A stretch of 64,000 nt of DNA from Dryocola sp036489025 (lineage in GTDB: Bacteria; Pseudomonadota; Gammaproteobacteria; Enterobacterales; Enterobacteriaceae). A program made the translations under genes and the position numbers. The stretch is from the NCBI GenBank assembly GCA_036489025.1, contig DASXGN010000047.1, positions 62,001-126,000 on the forward strand. The letters are read 5' to 3'. Within the stretch, counting starts at the first letter, position 1, and every line of letters starts with the position of its first letter. A model generated the notes under the pieces. It did not search any database, was not told the DNA's origin, and was given only the letters and a program-made list of their open reading frames with translations. Positions 53,697 through 62,962 of the stretch are shown here, one piece after another.

Positions 53697-55079
53697 TTAG
53701 CTTTTCGCCGCAGGTTTACGCTTACGAACGGTTTTCACCGGCTGCACATCGGTGACCTGGCTTTCAACCCAGCCGTCCTCAAGACGCGTTTTGAGCAGGT
53801 CGCCAGATTTAACCTGTTTGGCCTTCTTCAGCACCTTGCCGTCGGTGGCCGTCGTCACGCTGTAGCCTCGCGCCAGCGTAGCCAGCGGGCTGACGGCTTC
53901 AAGTTGGGCGATTGCCGTGCCGAAGCGCTGGCGAGTCCCATTCAGGCGAGCGGTGATAACCTGCGATAAGCGATATTCCAGCTGCTGAATGCGCGTCTGG
54001 ACGCGATGAATTCTCGCCTGCGGCTGCTGCTGATTTAGCCGCTGTGCCAGCCGCTGCTGTTGCTGAGCGCTGCGGCGAAGTTTCCCCTCCATTGCTCCGC
54101 TCAGCCGCTGCTGGAGTCTGTCCAGCGTGGTCTGTTGGCGGGCCAGGCGTAGCTGAGGATGCTGCTGTTGCAGCCGATGCTGCAGGCGCGTAAATCGCTG
54201 CGTACGCTGGGCGAGATAGTAATCCATCGCCATTTCCATACGCTGCTGGTGGGACTGAATCTGGCGAAGTAATTCAACCTGATTTCGGCTAACAATCTCT
54301 GCCGCCGCCGAAGGCGTTGGGGCGCGTAAGTCTGCAATAAAATCGGCGATTGTGACGTCAGTTTCATGGCCTACGGCGCTAACGATCGGGATTTGGCTTG
54401 CGAAAATTGCCCGCGCGACTCGCTCGTCATTGAAGCTCCATAAATCTTCCAGCGAGCCGCCGCCGCGCCCAACGATTAACACGTCGCATTCTTCGCGAAG
54501 GTTAGCCAGTTCGATGGCGCGGACGATTTGCGCCGGGGCGTCCGCACCCTGAACGGCGGTGGGATAGATCACGACAGGCAGCGAAGGATCCCGACGTTTC
54601 AGCACGTGCAGAATATCGTGCAGGGCGGCACCGGTTTTCGAGGTAATCACGCCTACCCGATGCGCCGGTGTCGGCAGCGCCTGTTTATGCTGCTGTTCAA
54701 ACAGGCCTTCAGCCGTTAGACGCTGTTTAAGCTGTTCGTACTGCTGCTGCAGCAGGCCTTCGCCGGCAGGCTGCATGCTTTCAACGATAATCTGGTAGTC
54801 GCCGCGCGGCTCGTAAAGCGTGATGTTGGCGCGGACCAAAACCTGCTGTCCGTGCTGCGGGCGGAAGGTGACGCGGCGATTGCTGTTGCGAAACATCGCG
54901 CAGCGTACCTGAGCCGTATCGTCTTTAAGCGTGAAGTACCAGTGCCCGGAAGAGGGCTGGCTAAAGTTAGAGATTTCACCGCTGATCCAGACCTGCCCCA
55001 TTTCCTGCTCTAATAGCAAACGGACCGACTGATTCAGGCGGGTAACGGTAAAAATTGAGGGGGAATTTGCTATTGGCAT
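53697..55079 (-). CDS. xseA: Exodeoxyribonuclease VII large subunit
   Basis: This 460-residue subunit has an N-terminal OB fold (about 5-100), a catalytic domain with VGVITSKTGAALHD, GRGGGSLEDLWSFND and VGHETDVTIADF, and a long glutamine/arginine-rich coiled coil. With XseB it degrades single-stranded DNA. It is divergent from guaB. Confidence 0.97.
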   Translation of the reverse strand: MPIANSPSIFTVTRLNQSVRLLLEQEMGQVWISGEISNFSQPSSGHWYFTLKDDTAQVRCAMFRNSNRRVTFRPQHGQQVLVRANITLYEPRGDYQIIVESMQPAGEGLLQQQYEQLKQRLTAEGLFEQQHKQALPTPAHRVGVITSKTGAALHDILHVLKRRDPSLPVVIYPTAVQGADAPAQIVRAIELANLREECDVLIVGRGGGSLEDLWSFNDERVARAIFASQIPIVSAVGHETDVTIADFIADLRAPTPSAAAEIVSRNQVELLRQIQSHQQRMEMAMDYYLAQRTQRFTRLQHRLQQQHPQLRLARQQTTLDRLQQRLSGAMEGKLRRSAQQQQRLAQRLNQQQPQARIHRVQTRIQQLEYRLSQVITARLNGTRQRFGTAIAQLEAVSPLATLARGYSVTTATDGKVLKKAKQVKSGDLLKTRLEDGWVESQVTDVQPVKTVRKRKPAAKS

Positions 55080-55248
55080 GTGAGCTAGATCAAATTTTAA
55101 ATCAGCAGGTTATTCAGTCGATAATACCTGCCATACCGACTCTGGCAAGGATTATTCGTAAAAAAGTGTGGCTGCAATCGGTTACGCTCTGTATAATGCC
55201 GCGGCAATATTTTATCTGTTCTCATTCACCCCAGGTTGAGATATTGCC
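55080..55248 (+). promoter_or_regulatory. xseA-guaB divergent promoter region
   Basis: A perfect -10 TATAAT lies at 55192-55197, followed by a GC-rich discriminator (GCCGCGG) as in the growth-rate and stringently controlled guaB promoter of E. coli. An AT-rich, UP-like tract (55151-55166) is upstream. I do not see a convincing PurR site. Confidence 0.55.
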
Positions 55249-56715
55249 ATGCTACGTATCGCTAAAGAAGCACTGACGTTTGACGACGTTCTCCTCGTTC
55301 CAGCTCACTCCACCGTTCTGCCTAATACGGCGGATCTTAGCACCCAACTGACCAAAACGATTCGCCTCAATATCCCGATGCTTTCCGCAGCGATGGATAC
55401 GGTGACCGAAGCCCGTCTGGCCATTGCTCTGGCTCAGGAAGGCGGTCTGGGTTTCATCCACAAAAATATGTCGATTGAGCGCCAGGCTGAAGAAGTCAAA
55501 CGCGTGAAAAAACACGAAAGCGGCGTAGTTACCGACCCGCAAACCGTGCTGCCGACGACCACCCTGCGTGAAGTGAAAGAGCTGACCGAACGTAACGGTT
55601 TTGCAGGCTATCCCGTGGTGACCGAAAAATACGAGCTGGTGGGCATCATCACCGGCCGTGACGTTCGCTTCGTGACCGACCTGAACCAGCCTGTTAGCGT
55701 GTACATGACGCCGAAAGAACGCCTGGTGACCGTGAAAGAAGGCGAAGCTCGCGACGTCGTGCTGTCCAAAATGCACGAAAAGCGCGTTGAGAAAGCTCTG
55801 GTTGTTGACGATAGCTTCCACCTGCGCGGCATGATCACCGTAAAAGACTTCCAAAAAGCAGAGCGTAAACCAAACGCCTGTAAAGATGACCAGGGCCGTC
55901 TGCGCGTCGGGGCTGCCGTTGGGGCAGGTGCGGGCAACGAAGAGCGTGTTGACGCTCTGGTAGCCGCTGGCGTCGACATTCTGCTGATTGACTCCTCCCA
56001 CGGCCATTCCGAAGGCGTTCTGCAGCGTATTCGCGAAACCCGTGCCAAATACCCGGATCTGCAAATCATTGGCGGTAACGTAGCCACCGCCGCTGGCGCT
56101 CGCGCACTGGCTGAAGCTGGCTGTAGCGCTGTGAAAGTGGGTATTGGCCCTGGCTCAATCTGTACCACTCGTATCGTGACCGGCGTTGGCGTACCTCAGA
56201 TTACCGCCGTAGCCGACGCGGTTGAAGCTCTGGAAGGCACCGGTATTCCTGTTATCGCCGATGGCGGCATTCGCTTCTCCGGCGACATCGCGAAAGCTAT
56301 CGCGGCCGGCGCTTCTGCGGTCATGGTCGGCGGCATGCTGGCCGGCACCGAAGAATCCCCGGGTGAAATCGAACTTTACCAGGGCCGTTCATTCAAATCC
56401 TACCGTGGGATGGGCTCCCTGGGCGCGATGTCTAAAGGTTCCTCCGACCGTTACTTCCAGACCGACAACGCAGCCGACAAACTGGTACCGGAAGGAATCG
56501 AAGGCCGCGTGGCTTACAAAGGCCGTCTGAAAGAGATCGTGCACCAGCAGATGGGCGGTTTGCGCTCCTGTATGGGCCTGACCGGCTGTGGTACTATCGA
56601 CGCGCTGCGCACTAAAGCGGAATTTGTACGCATCAGCGGAGCGGGTATTCAGGAAAGCCACGTTCACGACGTGACGATTACTAAAGAGTCCCCGAACTAC
56701 CGCATGGGCTCCTGA
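55249..56715 (+). CDS. guaB: Inosine-5'-monophosphate dehydrogenase
   Basis: GuaB oxidises IMP to XMP with NAD+, the committed step to GMP. The 488 residues have a TIM barrel split by two CBS domains (about 93-205). The active-site Cys lies in GPGSICTTRIVTG near residue 305, and the flap has GRVAYKG. It forms the guaBA operon. Confidence 0.98.
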   Translation: MLRIAKEALTFDDVLLVPAHSTVLPNTADLSTQLTKTIRLNIPMLSAAMDTVTEARLAIALAQEGGLGFIHKNMSIERQAEEVKRVKKHESGVVTDPQTVLPTTTLREVKELTERNGFAGYPVVTEKYELVGIITGRDVRFVTDLNQPVSVYMTPKERLVTVKEGEARDVVLSKMHEKRVEKALVVDDSFHLRGMITVKDFQKAERKPNACKDDQGRLRVGAAVGAGAGNEERVDALVAAGVDILLIDSSHGHSEGVLQRIRETRAKYPDLQIIGGNVATAAGARALAEAGCSAVKVGIGPGSICTTRIVTGVGVPQITAVADAVEALEGTGIPVIADGGIRFSGDIAKAIAAGASAVMVGGMLAGTEESPGEIELYQGRSFKSYRGMGSLGAMSKGSSDRYFQTDNAADKLVPEGIEGRVAYKGRLKEIVHQQMGGLRSCMGLTGCGTIDALRTKAEFVRISGAGIQESHVHDVTITKESPNYRMGS

Positions 56716-56717
56716 TT

Positions 56718-56736
56718 CCAGGGGCTGTAACCCTGG
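56718..56736 (+). other. Hairpin in the guaB-guaA spacer
   Basis: CCAGGG (56718-56723) pairs with CCCTGG (56731-56736) three bases after the guaB stop, without a U-run. It may modulate relative expression or mRNA decay within guaBA. Confidence 0.4.
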
Positions 56737-56868
56737 CATGTCGATAACGTCCGCGGCCATCGCGCTGCGGGCGTCATTAAACTGCCTGGTCTTGCCGACT
56801 GGAAATCCCCGAGTTGTTTTCAGTTCTTATTTATTAATGCTTTTATTGCTTTCTGGAAAACGCCCCTC

Positions 56869-58446
56869 ATGAGCGAAAATATTCATAAGCACCGTATCCT
56901 GATCCTTGATTTCGGCTCTCAGTACACCCAACTGGTTGCGCGCCGCGTGCGTGAGCTGGGTGTTTATTGCGAACTCTGGGCCTGGGACGTAACCGAAGCA
57001 CAGATTCGTGAATTTAATCCAAGCGGCATCATTCTTTCCGGCGGCCCGGAAAGTACTACCGAGCAAAACAGTCCGCGCGCCCCAGAATACGTATTCGCAG
57101 CTGGCGTGCCGGTATTCGGCGTGTGCTACGGCATGCAGACCATGGCGATGCAGCTGGGCGGCCACGTTGAAGGTTCCAACGAACGTGAATTCGGCTACGC
57201 GCAGGTAGAAGTCAAAACCGACAGCGCGCTGGTTCGCGGCATCGAAGATTCACTCAGCGCCGCAGGCAAACCGCTGCTGGACGTGTGGATGAGCCACGGT
57301 GACAAAGTTACCGCTATCCCTGCTGATTTCGTCACCGTTGCCAGCACCGAGACCTGCCCGTTCGCCATTATGGCTAACGAAGAAAAACGCTTCTACGGCG
57401 TGCAGTTCCACCCGGAAGTGACGCATACCCGTCAGGGGCAGCGCCTGCTGGAACGCTTTGTCCTGGAGATCTGCGGCTGCGAAGCGCTGTGGACCCCGGC
57501 AAAAATTATTGAAGATGCAATCGAGCGTATTCGCGTGCAGGTTGGCAACGATAAGGTCATTCTTGGCCTGTCCGGCGGCGTGGATTCTTCCGTCACCGCG
57601 ATGCTGCTGCACCGCGCGATTGGCGATCGTCTGACCTGCGTGTTCGTGGATAACGGCCTGCTGCGTCTGAACGAAGCCACCCAGGTGCTGGAAATGTTTG
57701 GTGACCATTTCGGCCTGAATATTGTTCACGTTGAAGGCGAGGAGCGTTTCCTCACCGCGCTGGCCGGTGAGAACGACCCGGAAGCGAAACGTAAAATCAT
57801 CGGTCGCGTGTTCGTGGAAGTGTTCGACGAAGAAGCGCTGAAGCTGGAAGACGTGAAATGGCTGGCACAGGGCACTATCTACCCTGACGTTATCGAATCT
57901 GCGGCTTCCGCCACCGGCAAAGCGCACGTCATTAAATCTCACCACAACGTGGGCGGCCTGCCGAAAGAGATGAAGATGGGCCTGGTTGAACCGCTGCGTG
58001 AGCTGTTCAAAGACGAAGTGCGCAAAATCGGTCTGGAGCTGGGCCTGCCGTACGACATGCTTTATCGCCACCCGTTCCCGGGGCCAGGTCTGGGCGTGCG
58101 CGTGCTGGGCGAAGTGAAGAAAGAGTACTGCGACCTGCTGCGTCGCGCCGACGCGATCTTCATCGAAGAGCTGCACAAAGCTGACCTGTACAACAAAGTC
58201 AGCCAGGCGTTCACCGTGTTCCTGCCGGTTCGTTCCGTGGGCGTCATGGGCGATGGCCGCAAGTACGACTGGGTTGTTTCCCTGCGTGCGGTAGAAACCA
58301 TCGACTTCATGACCGCGCACTGGGCGCACCTGCCGTATGATTTCCTGGGACGCGTTTCCAACCGCATCATCAACGAAGTTAACGGCATTTCCCGCGTGGT
58401 TTATGATATTTCGGGTAAACCACCGGCAACGATCGAGTGGGAATAA
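56869..58446 (+). CDS. guaA: GMP synthase (glutamine-hydrolysing)
   Basis: This 525-residue enzyme aminates XMP to GMP. The amidotransferase domain has the Cys86 nucleophile in GVCYGMQTMA and the His/Glu pair in QFHPEVTHT; the ATP pyrophosphatase loop is GLSGGVDSS (near 234), and the dimerisation domain follows. Confidence 0.98.
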   Translation: MSENIHKHRILILDFGSQYTQLVARRVRELGVYCELWAWDVTEAQIREFNPSGIILSGGPESTTEQNSPRAPEYVFAAGVPVFGVCYGMQTMAMQLGGHVEGSNEREFGYAQVEVKTDSALVRGIEDSLSAAGKPLLDVWMSHGDKVTAIPADFVTVASTETCPFAIMANEEKRFYGVQFHPEVTHTRQGQRLLERFVLEICGCEALWTPAKIIEDAIERIRVQVGNDKVILGLSGGVDSSVTAMLLHRAIGDRLTCVFVDNGLLRLNEATQVLEMFGDHFGLNIVHVEGEERFLTALAGENDPEAKRKIIGRVFVEVFDEEALKLEDVKWLAQGTIYPDVIESAASATGKAHVIKSHHNVGGLPKEMKMGLVEPLRELFKDEVRKIGLELGLPYDMLYRHPFPGPGLGVRVLGEVKKEYCDLLRRADAIFIEELHKADLYNKVSQAFTVFLPVRSVGVMGDGRKYDWVVSLRAVETIDFMTAHWAHLPYDFLGRVSNRIINEVNGISRVVYDISGKPPATIEWE

Positions 58447-58471
58447 CCCTTCTGCGTCAGTGATGACAGAG

Positions 58472-58504
58472 AAAACAGGCGGCCAGGTGTCGCCTGTTTT
58501 TTTT
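58472..58504 (+). terminator. guaBA terminator
   Basis: AAAACAGGCG (58472-58481) and CGCCTGTTTT (58491-58500) with eight consecutive T residues form a strong intrinsic terminator. Confidence 0.9.
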
Positions 58505-58578
58505 CGCCCGGGCAGAAATTTCAGGCGCGACAAAATGCACCGCACAGGGCAGCGAGAATTTTTTACTAAGAAGAAGGG

Positions 58579-58770
58579 TTACCGGCTGGTGGTATCCACA
58601 GGCTGGCTGCTTTGCTGCGCGTCTGCCTTTTTGTCCTGATGATGATACCAGGCACCAATGGAGGAATAGACAAAGCGGCCAAAAAGGAAAAGAAAACTGA
58701 TAAGCAGAATAATGCGGGTCATTCGATTGTTAAATCGGTGTCGTCTTCGCATACTCGTAACCTGTGTCAC
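58579..58770 (-). CDS. yfgG: Small membrane protein YfgG
   Basis: This 63-residue protein has a basic N-terminus (RRRHRFNNRMTR), one membrane helix (about 18-36) and a polar tail. Length and the core RMTRIILLISFLFLFGRF correspond to E. coli YfgG. Function is not established. It reads toward the guaA terminator. Confidence 0.88.
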   Translation of the reverse strand: MTQVTSMRRRHRFNNRMTRIILLISFLFLFGRFVYSSIGAWYHHQDKKADAQQSSQPVDTTSR

Positions 58771-59121
58771 GCCAAAAAGCCTTTAGGGTTTGCCCGACAG
58801 CCGCGGGCGACGATAATATTTAGTCATAGCGGTGCCGCCGGGTCAATTCTTAAACTTGTAAAAATGCGTCAACCCGGCGTTTACCCTTGTTATATAAACG
58901 TTCCTTATTATTTGAGCCGCAGAATTTTATGAAGTGGAAGCATTATTTTTGCTAGCTGGAATAATAACTTTTGCTGGAAATTGATTTGGATCAATTGTTT
59001 GTGACAATCCATAACTAAAATTTGCACTCCATGCCATAGCAATATGGTTCCTATCAGTCAGGCTGGAGCCCTTTCTGAATATTACCCGAGCAGGATTGAC
59101 AGGGTTTCTGGCGAACATCTA
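58771..59121. promoter_or_regulatory. yfgG-yfgF divergent region
   Basis: This 351-base AT-rich gap contains the yfgG promoter side and, near yfgF, a perfect FNR box (58981-58994) with a suitably placed -10 element (59016-59021). Short frames on both strands lack ribosome sites and look spurious. Confidence 0.6.
58981..59021 (+). promoter_or_regulatory. yfgF: FNR-dependent class II promoter of yfgF
   Basis: TTGATTTGGATCAA (58981-58994) is a perfect FNR consensus TTGAT-N4-ATCAA. A -10-like TAAAAT lies at 59016-59021, giving a start near 59029, which puts the FNR site centre at about -41.5: the exact class II activator position. Confidence 0.75.
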
Positions 59122-61362
59122 ATGCATTTTGCGACCTGGTACAATAAACATAAGAATAACTGGTGGGCGCTACCGCTAATACTGCCCGCGCTGATGCTGC
59201 CTCTTTCCGTATGGTTTAACTCGAACACGCTGATTGATGGCGGACGCGCTTTCCTGGTCTATATGCCGCTGGGGCTGATGACGGCATTCGTCACGATCTT
59301 CGGCTGGGCTGCCGTGCCGGGCATCATTCTGGCGCTGCTGATCCGCTACCTTGAAATGAAAGGGCCGATGGTGACGCTGCTGGCGATAGCCCATTTCCTG
59401 CTGCCGGTTTTGCTGAGCTTTACGGGTTACAGGCTGTTTGTTCCTCGCCGTCATAACGTGATGTTTGGCGTGATAAAACTGACTTTGCAGCGGATGTTTT
59501 GGCTGGTGCTCTTCAACGCCACGCTGTTCCTTTTTATCTATCAGATTGGCCTGTTCTTCGGCTGGTATGACGCCTCCCTGAGCATGGCGACGGAGAATCC
59601 GTTCCATCCGCGTACCCTCATTAATTTCCAGGCCGTTCTGGTCGGAACGTTAACCGGTATGCCGCTGTTTTACTTCATCATTCGCATGATTAAAAACCCG
59701 CATTTCGTGCTGTCCTTCTGGTCACAGATGCGCGCTCAGGCGCAGCGCAGCGTCACCAAAATTGAAGTGCTGCTGTGGATTGCGCTGATAGCGTTTCTGG
59801 TCAGCCTGCTGCTGATCCCCGTTGGGGATTCCCCCTCAATCTTCACAACGGACTATACGCTGACGCTGATTCTCCCGGTGATGCTTTGGGGGGCGATGAG
59901 ATTTGGCTTCCTGTTTGTCACCAACAGTTGGACAATCATTCTTATTATTCTGTGCAGCGGCTTTCATAACTATCTGCCGCCGGATATGGGCTTCCAGCTT
60001 CACCTGGCGATTGCCTCTTCCTGCTACGCCATTTTCTCCATCACTATTTACATGATGGCTTCGGTTACCACGCGTCAGCGCTTCCTGCACGCGCGAACCC
60101 GCCGGGTTGCCTTTACCGATCCCATCGCCCAGATGCCCAATCTGCGAGCGCTGAAGCGTGATATTGCTCGCCATCCCTGGTCTGCGCTCGCCTTCCTTCG
60201 TATACCTGAGCTGGAGCTGCTGGGCCGCAACTACGGCGTACTTTTACGCATCCAGTACAAACAGCAGATTGCCGAATATCTACGCCAGGTGCTGATGGCC
60301 GACGAAAAGGTTTATAACCTTTCCGGCCATGAGCTGGTGGTGCGCCTGAATTACGACACGCATGAAGAACGTATCGAGGTCCTCGATCAGCGCGTGAAAC
60401 AGTTCCGCTTCGTCTGGGACGGCATGCCGCTGCAGCCGCAGGTTGGCATCAGCTACTGCTATATCCGCCACCCGATTACCCATCTTTATCTGATGCTTGG
60501 CGAATTGAGCACGATGGCCGATCTGTCGCTCACCACCTATCATCCGGAGAGCCTCCAGCAGCAGGGGTCGAATCAGGTTCAGAACGCGGTGAAGAACAAG
60601 GTGGCAATGATGAATCGCCTGCAGGTGGCGCTGGACTCAGGCCACTTTATGCTGATGGCGCAGCGCATTCAGGGCATGCGCGGCGACTCGTATCATGAAA
60701 TCCTGCTGCGCATGAAAGGGGATAACGGAGAATTGTTCACCCCGGACAGTTTCCTGCCGGTTGCGCATGAGTTTGGGCTTTCCTCTCGCATAGACCGCTG
60801 GGTACTGGACTCCACTTTGCAGTTTATGGATAAGCACCGGGAACGGCTGCCGGGCTGCCGCTTTGCGATAAACCTGACGCCTGCTTCCGTCAGCCGAAAT
60901 CAGTTCCCGCAGGAAGTAAAAAAACTACTCGAACAGTACAGCATCGAGCCGTGGCAGATTATTTTTGAAGTTACCGAAAGTAACTCGCTGACCAATTTAG
61001 CGCAGGCCAACATGACCTTAACGGCGCTTCAGCGCATGGGCTGCCGCGTCGCAATTGATGATTTTGGAACAGGCTACGCAAGCTATGCCCGCCTGAAAGA
61101 CGTGAGCGCCGACATTCTGAAAATCGACGGCAGCTTTATCCGCAGCGTGCTGACCAGCAGCCTGGACTACCAGATTGTGGAATCTATCTGCCAGCTGGCA
61201 AGAATGAAAAAAATGCAGATCGTGGCGGAATACGTGGAAAACGAAGCGCTGCGCGATGCGGTTGAGCGCCTCGGCATTGATTACATGCAGGGTTACCTGA
61301 TTGGCGCTCCTCAGCCGCTGACGTCGCTGATTGAGGATGCCGGGCAGGAGCTGGAAGCATAA
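59122..61362 (+). CDS. yfgF: Cyclic-di-GMP phosphodiesterase YfgF (PdeF)
   Basis: This 746-residue inner membrane protein has about 8-10 N-terminal helices (MASE1-like sensor, to about 320), a degenerate GGDEF domain (the signature is replaced by SGHEL) and an intact EAL domain. EAL residues seen: EILLR (variant of EALLR), EVTES, DDFGTGYASYARLK, ILKIDGSF, AEYVEN and MQGYLIG. It should hydrolyse c-di-GMP to pGpG. I chose ATG 59122 (MHFATWYNK) because its length fits E. coli YfgF (747); an upstream in-frame ATG at 59044 lies just after the predicted transcription start. Confidence 0.94.
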   Translation: MHFATWYNKHKNNWWALPLILPALMLPLSVWFNSNTLIDGGRAFLVYMPLGLMTAFVTIFGWAAVPGIILALLIRYLEMKGPMVTLLAIAHFLLPVLLSFTGYRLFVPRRHNVMFGVIKLTLQRMFWLVLFNATLFLFIYQIGLFFGWYDASLSMATENPFHPRTLINFQAVLVGTLTGMPLFYFIIRMIKNPHFVLSFWSQMRAQAQRSVTKIEVLLWIALIAFLVSLLLIPVGDSPSIFTTDYTLTLILPVMLWGAMRFGFLFVTNSWTIILIILCSGFHNYLPPDMGFQLHLAIASSCYAIFSITIYMMASVTTRQRFLHARTRRVAFTDPIAQMPNLRALKRDIARHPWSALAFLRIPELELLGRNYGVLLRIQYKQQIAEYLRQVLMADEKVYNLSGHELVVRLNYDTHEERIEVLDQRVKQFRFVWDGMPLQPQVGISYCYIRHPITHLYLMLGELSTMADLSLTTYHPESLQQQGSNQVQNAVKNKVAMMNRLQVALDSGHFMLMAQRIQGMRGDSYHEILLRMKGDNGELFTPDSFLPVAHEFGLSSRIDRWVLDSTLQFMDKHRERLPGCRFAINLTPASVSRNQFPQEVKKLLEQYSIEPWQIIFEVTESNSLTNLAQANMTLTALQRMGCRVAIDDFGTGYASYARLKDVSADILKIDGSFIRSVLTSSLDYQIVESICQLARMKKMQIVAEYVENEALRDAVERLGIDYMQGYLIGAPQPLTSLIEDAGQELEA

Positions 61363-61393
61363 CGCCCCGGATCTCAAGGAGAAAACCGGGGCG
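61363..61393 (+). terminator. yfgF terminator
   Basis: CGCCCCGG (61363-61370) pairs with CCGGGGCG (61386-61393) directly after the yfgF stop; the tail CAGATTTTA is only weakly U-rich. It faces the end of ppx. Confidence 0.55.
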
Positions 61394-61416
61394 CAGATTT
61401 TAAAGCGAATCCGCTA

Positions 61417-62958
61417 TCAGGCCGCCACGGTCGGGCTGGCCTCTTCTTCAATCTTTAGCTTCCAGCCGGGCGTGTTGTCCCAGTACAGCTGTTCGCGCTC
61501 CAGATCGAGCAGCACCAGCGTGTTCTGGCTGAACCAGTCGTGCGGGAAACGCAGCGTCCAGTGATTTTCATCGGTTTCCAGCACCAGGGTTGGCGGCGTG
61601 GTTGTCGCCTGACGCTGATTGTTGAGCAGCACGCCGAGCCGCAAAATTTGAATCAGCGGCAGGAACTGCTTTTTCTTGAATAGCGTAAAGCGCGGCAGGT
61701 CATCAATTTTGATGCCTTTGCGATGATAGCGAACCAGCGAAGCTATCAGCATCTGCTGCTCCTGATTAAAGCCGGGCAGGTTGCTGTGCTGCAAAATATA
61801 CGCTGAATGGCGGTGCAGGCCGCTGTGATTAATATTCAGACCGACTTCGTGCAGCATCGCCGACCATTTCAGCAGCGCGGCCATTTGCGGATTGGCCTGC
61901 TTAGGATTTTGCACCTCCCACTGTTGATAAATATGCTCGGTGGTTTCCAGCACCCGTTTCGCCTGATCGCTGTCGATATGATACTGGTTAGCCAGGCTTT
62001 GCGCGGTGCGAATGCGGATGTCCTGATGGCGGAAACGGCCTTCCATTTCGTAGAGCACCCCTTCGCGCAGCGCTCCGTCGGACAGGCGCAGCTCGCGGAT
62101 AGCCAGCGAATCGAATACGCCGCACAGAATCGCCAGGCCCGGAACAAAGACTGCCTTACGCTCTTCGGAAAGGCCCGGCAGGCTCATGGCAGAGAAGCTT
62201 TTGAATTTCAAAACTTCATCGCGCAGCATCTCCAGCCTTTCCGGCGTAATAATGCCGTCTTTTTCACCCATGTTGATCAGCACTTCATGGGCTGCCTTGA
62301 TGGTGCCGGACGCGCCCATCGCGACTTTCCAGCCCTGCAGACGGTACTGCCAGGAGAGATTTTCGAGCTTTTGCACCGCCCCGAGACGCGCGCGACGGAA
62401 GTTTTCTGCCGTAATCATTCCCCTGGGGAAAAAGTTCTGCGCGAAGCTCACGCAGCCCATCCGACGGCTCTCTACCAGCATCGGCTCGAAGTCTTCGCCG
62501 ATCACCAGTTCCGTTGAGCCGCCGCCGATATCAATCACCAGCTTGCGGCCTTTTTCCGGCTGGGTATGTTCCACGCCCATAAAAATCAGGCGCGCTTCCT
62601 CGTTGCCGGAAATAATTTCAATCGGGTAGGGGATGACCTGCTCGGCGCGTTTGAGGAATTCTTCGGCGTTAACGGCTTCACGCAGGCTGTGCGTCCCGAC
62701 AATACAGACGTTTTCCGCAGGGAAGCCTTGCAGACGCTCGGCAAAAAGGGCCAGGCAGGACAGGCCGCGTTCGATTGCCTCTTCGCTAAGCTCATTTTCG
62801 GCGTTAAGCCCGTCGGCAAGATGGACGCGCTGTTTCAGGCGGCCAATGATCTGCATCGCGCCGTCAACCACGCGGGCAATCACCATATGGAAACTGTTCG
62901 AGCCGAGATCGACCGCAGCGAACTCCTGCGGGCGGGGAGCATGTTTTTTTATCGGCAT
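61417..62958 (-). CDS. ppx: Exopolyphosphatase
   Basis: This 513-residue Ppx/GppA-family enzyme removes phosphate from polyphosphate ends. ATPase-fold motifs are AAVDLGSNSFHM (near 14) and VIDIGGGSTELVIG (near 140); the catalytic Glu is in SGNEEARLIF (about 121). A C-terminal HD-like region (HEVGLNINHSGLHRHS) follows. It starts four bases after ppk, in one operon. Confidence 0.97.
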   Translation of the reverse strand: MPIKKHAPRPQEFAAVDLGSNSFHMVIARVVDGAMQIIGRLKQRVHLADGLNAENELSEEAIERGLSCLALFAERLQGFPAENVCIVGTHSLREAVNAEEFLKRAEQVIPYPIEIISGNEEARLIFMGVEHTQPEKGRKLVIDIGGGSTELVIGEDFEPMLVESRRMGCVSFAQNFFPRGMITAENFRRARLGAVQKLENLSWQYRLQGWKVAMGASGTIKAAHEVLINMGEKDGIITPERLEMLRDEVLKFKSFSAMSLPGLSEERKAVFVPGLAILCGVFDSLAIRELRLSDGALREGVLYEMEGRFRHQDIRIRTAQSLANQYHIDSDQAKRVLETTEHIYQQWEVQNPKQANPQMAALLKWSAMLHEVGLNINHSGLHRHSAYILQHSNLPGFNQEQQMLIASLVRYHRKGIKIDDLPRFTLFKKKQFLPLIQILRLGVLLNNQRQATTTPPTLVLETDENHWTLRFPHDWFSQNTLVLLDLEREQLYWDNTPGWKLKIEEEASPTVAA

Positions 62959-62962
62959 AGCG

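Noticed and set aside
57250..58545. 431-codon frame antisense to guaA
   Set aside because: It is a shadow of a highly conserved gene with strong codon bias; composition is typical of antisense frames (His, Gln, Val rich).
58927..59118. 63-codon minus-strand frame in the yfgG-yfgF gap
   Set aside because: It covers the FNR box and promoter and shows no family features.
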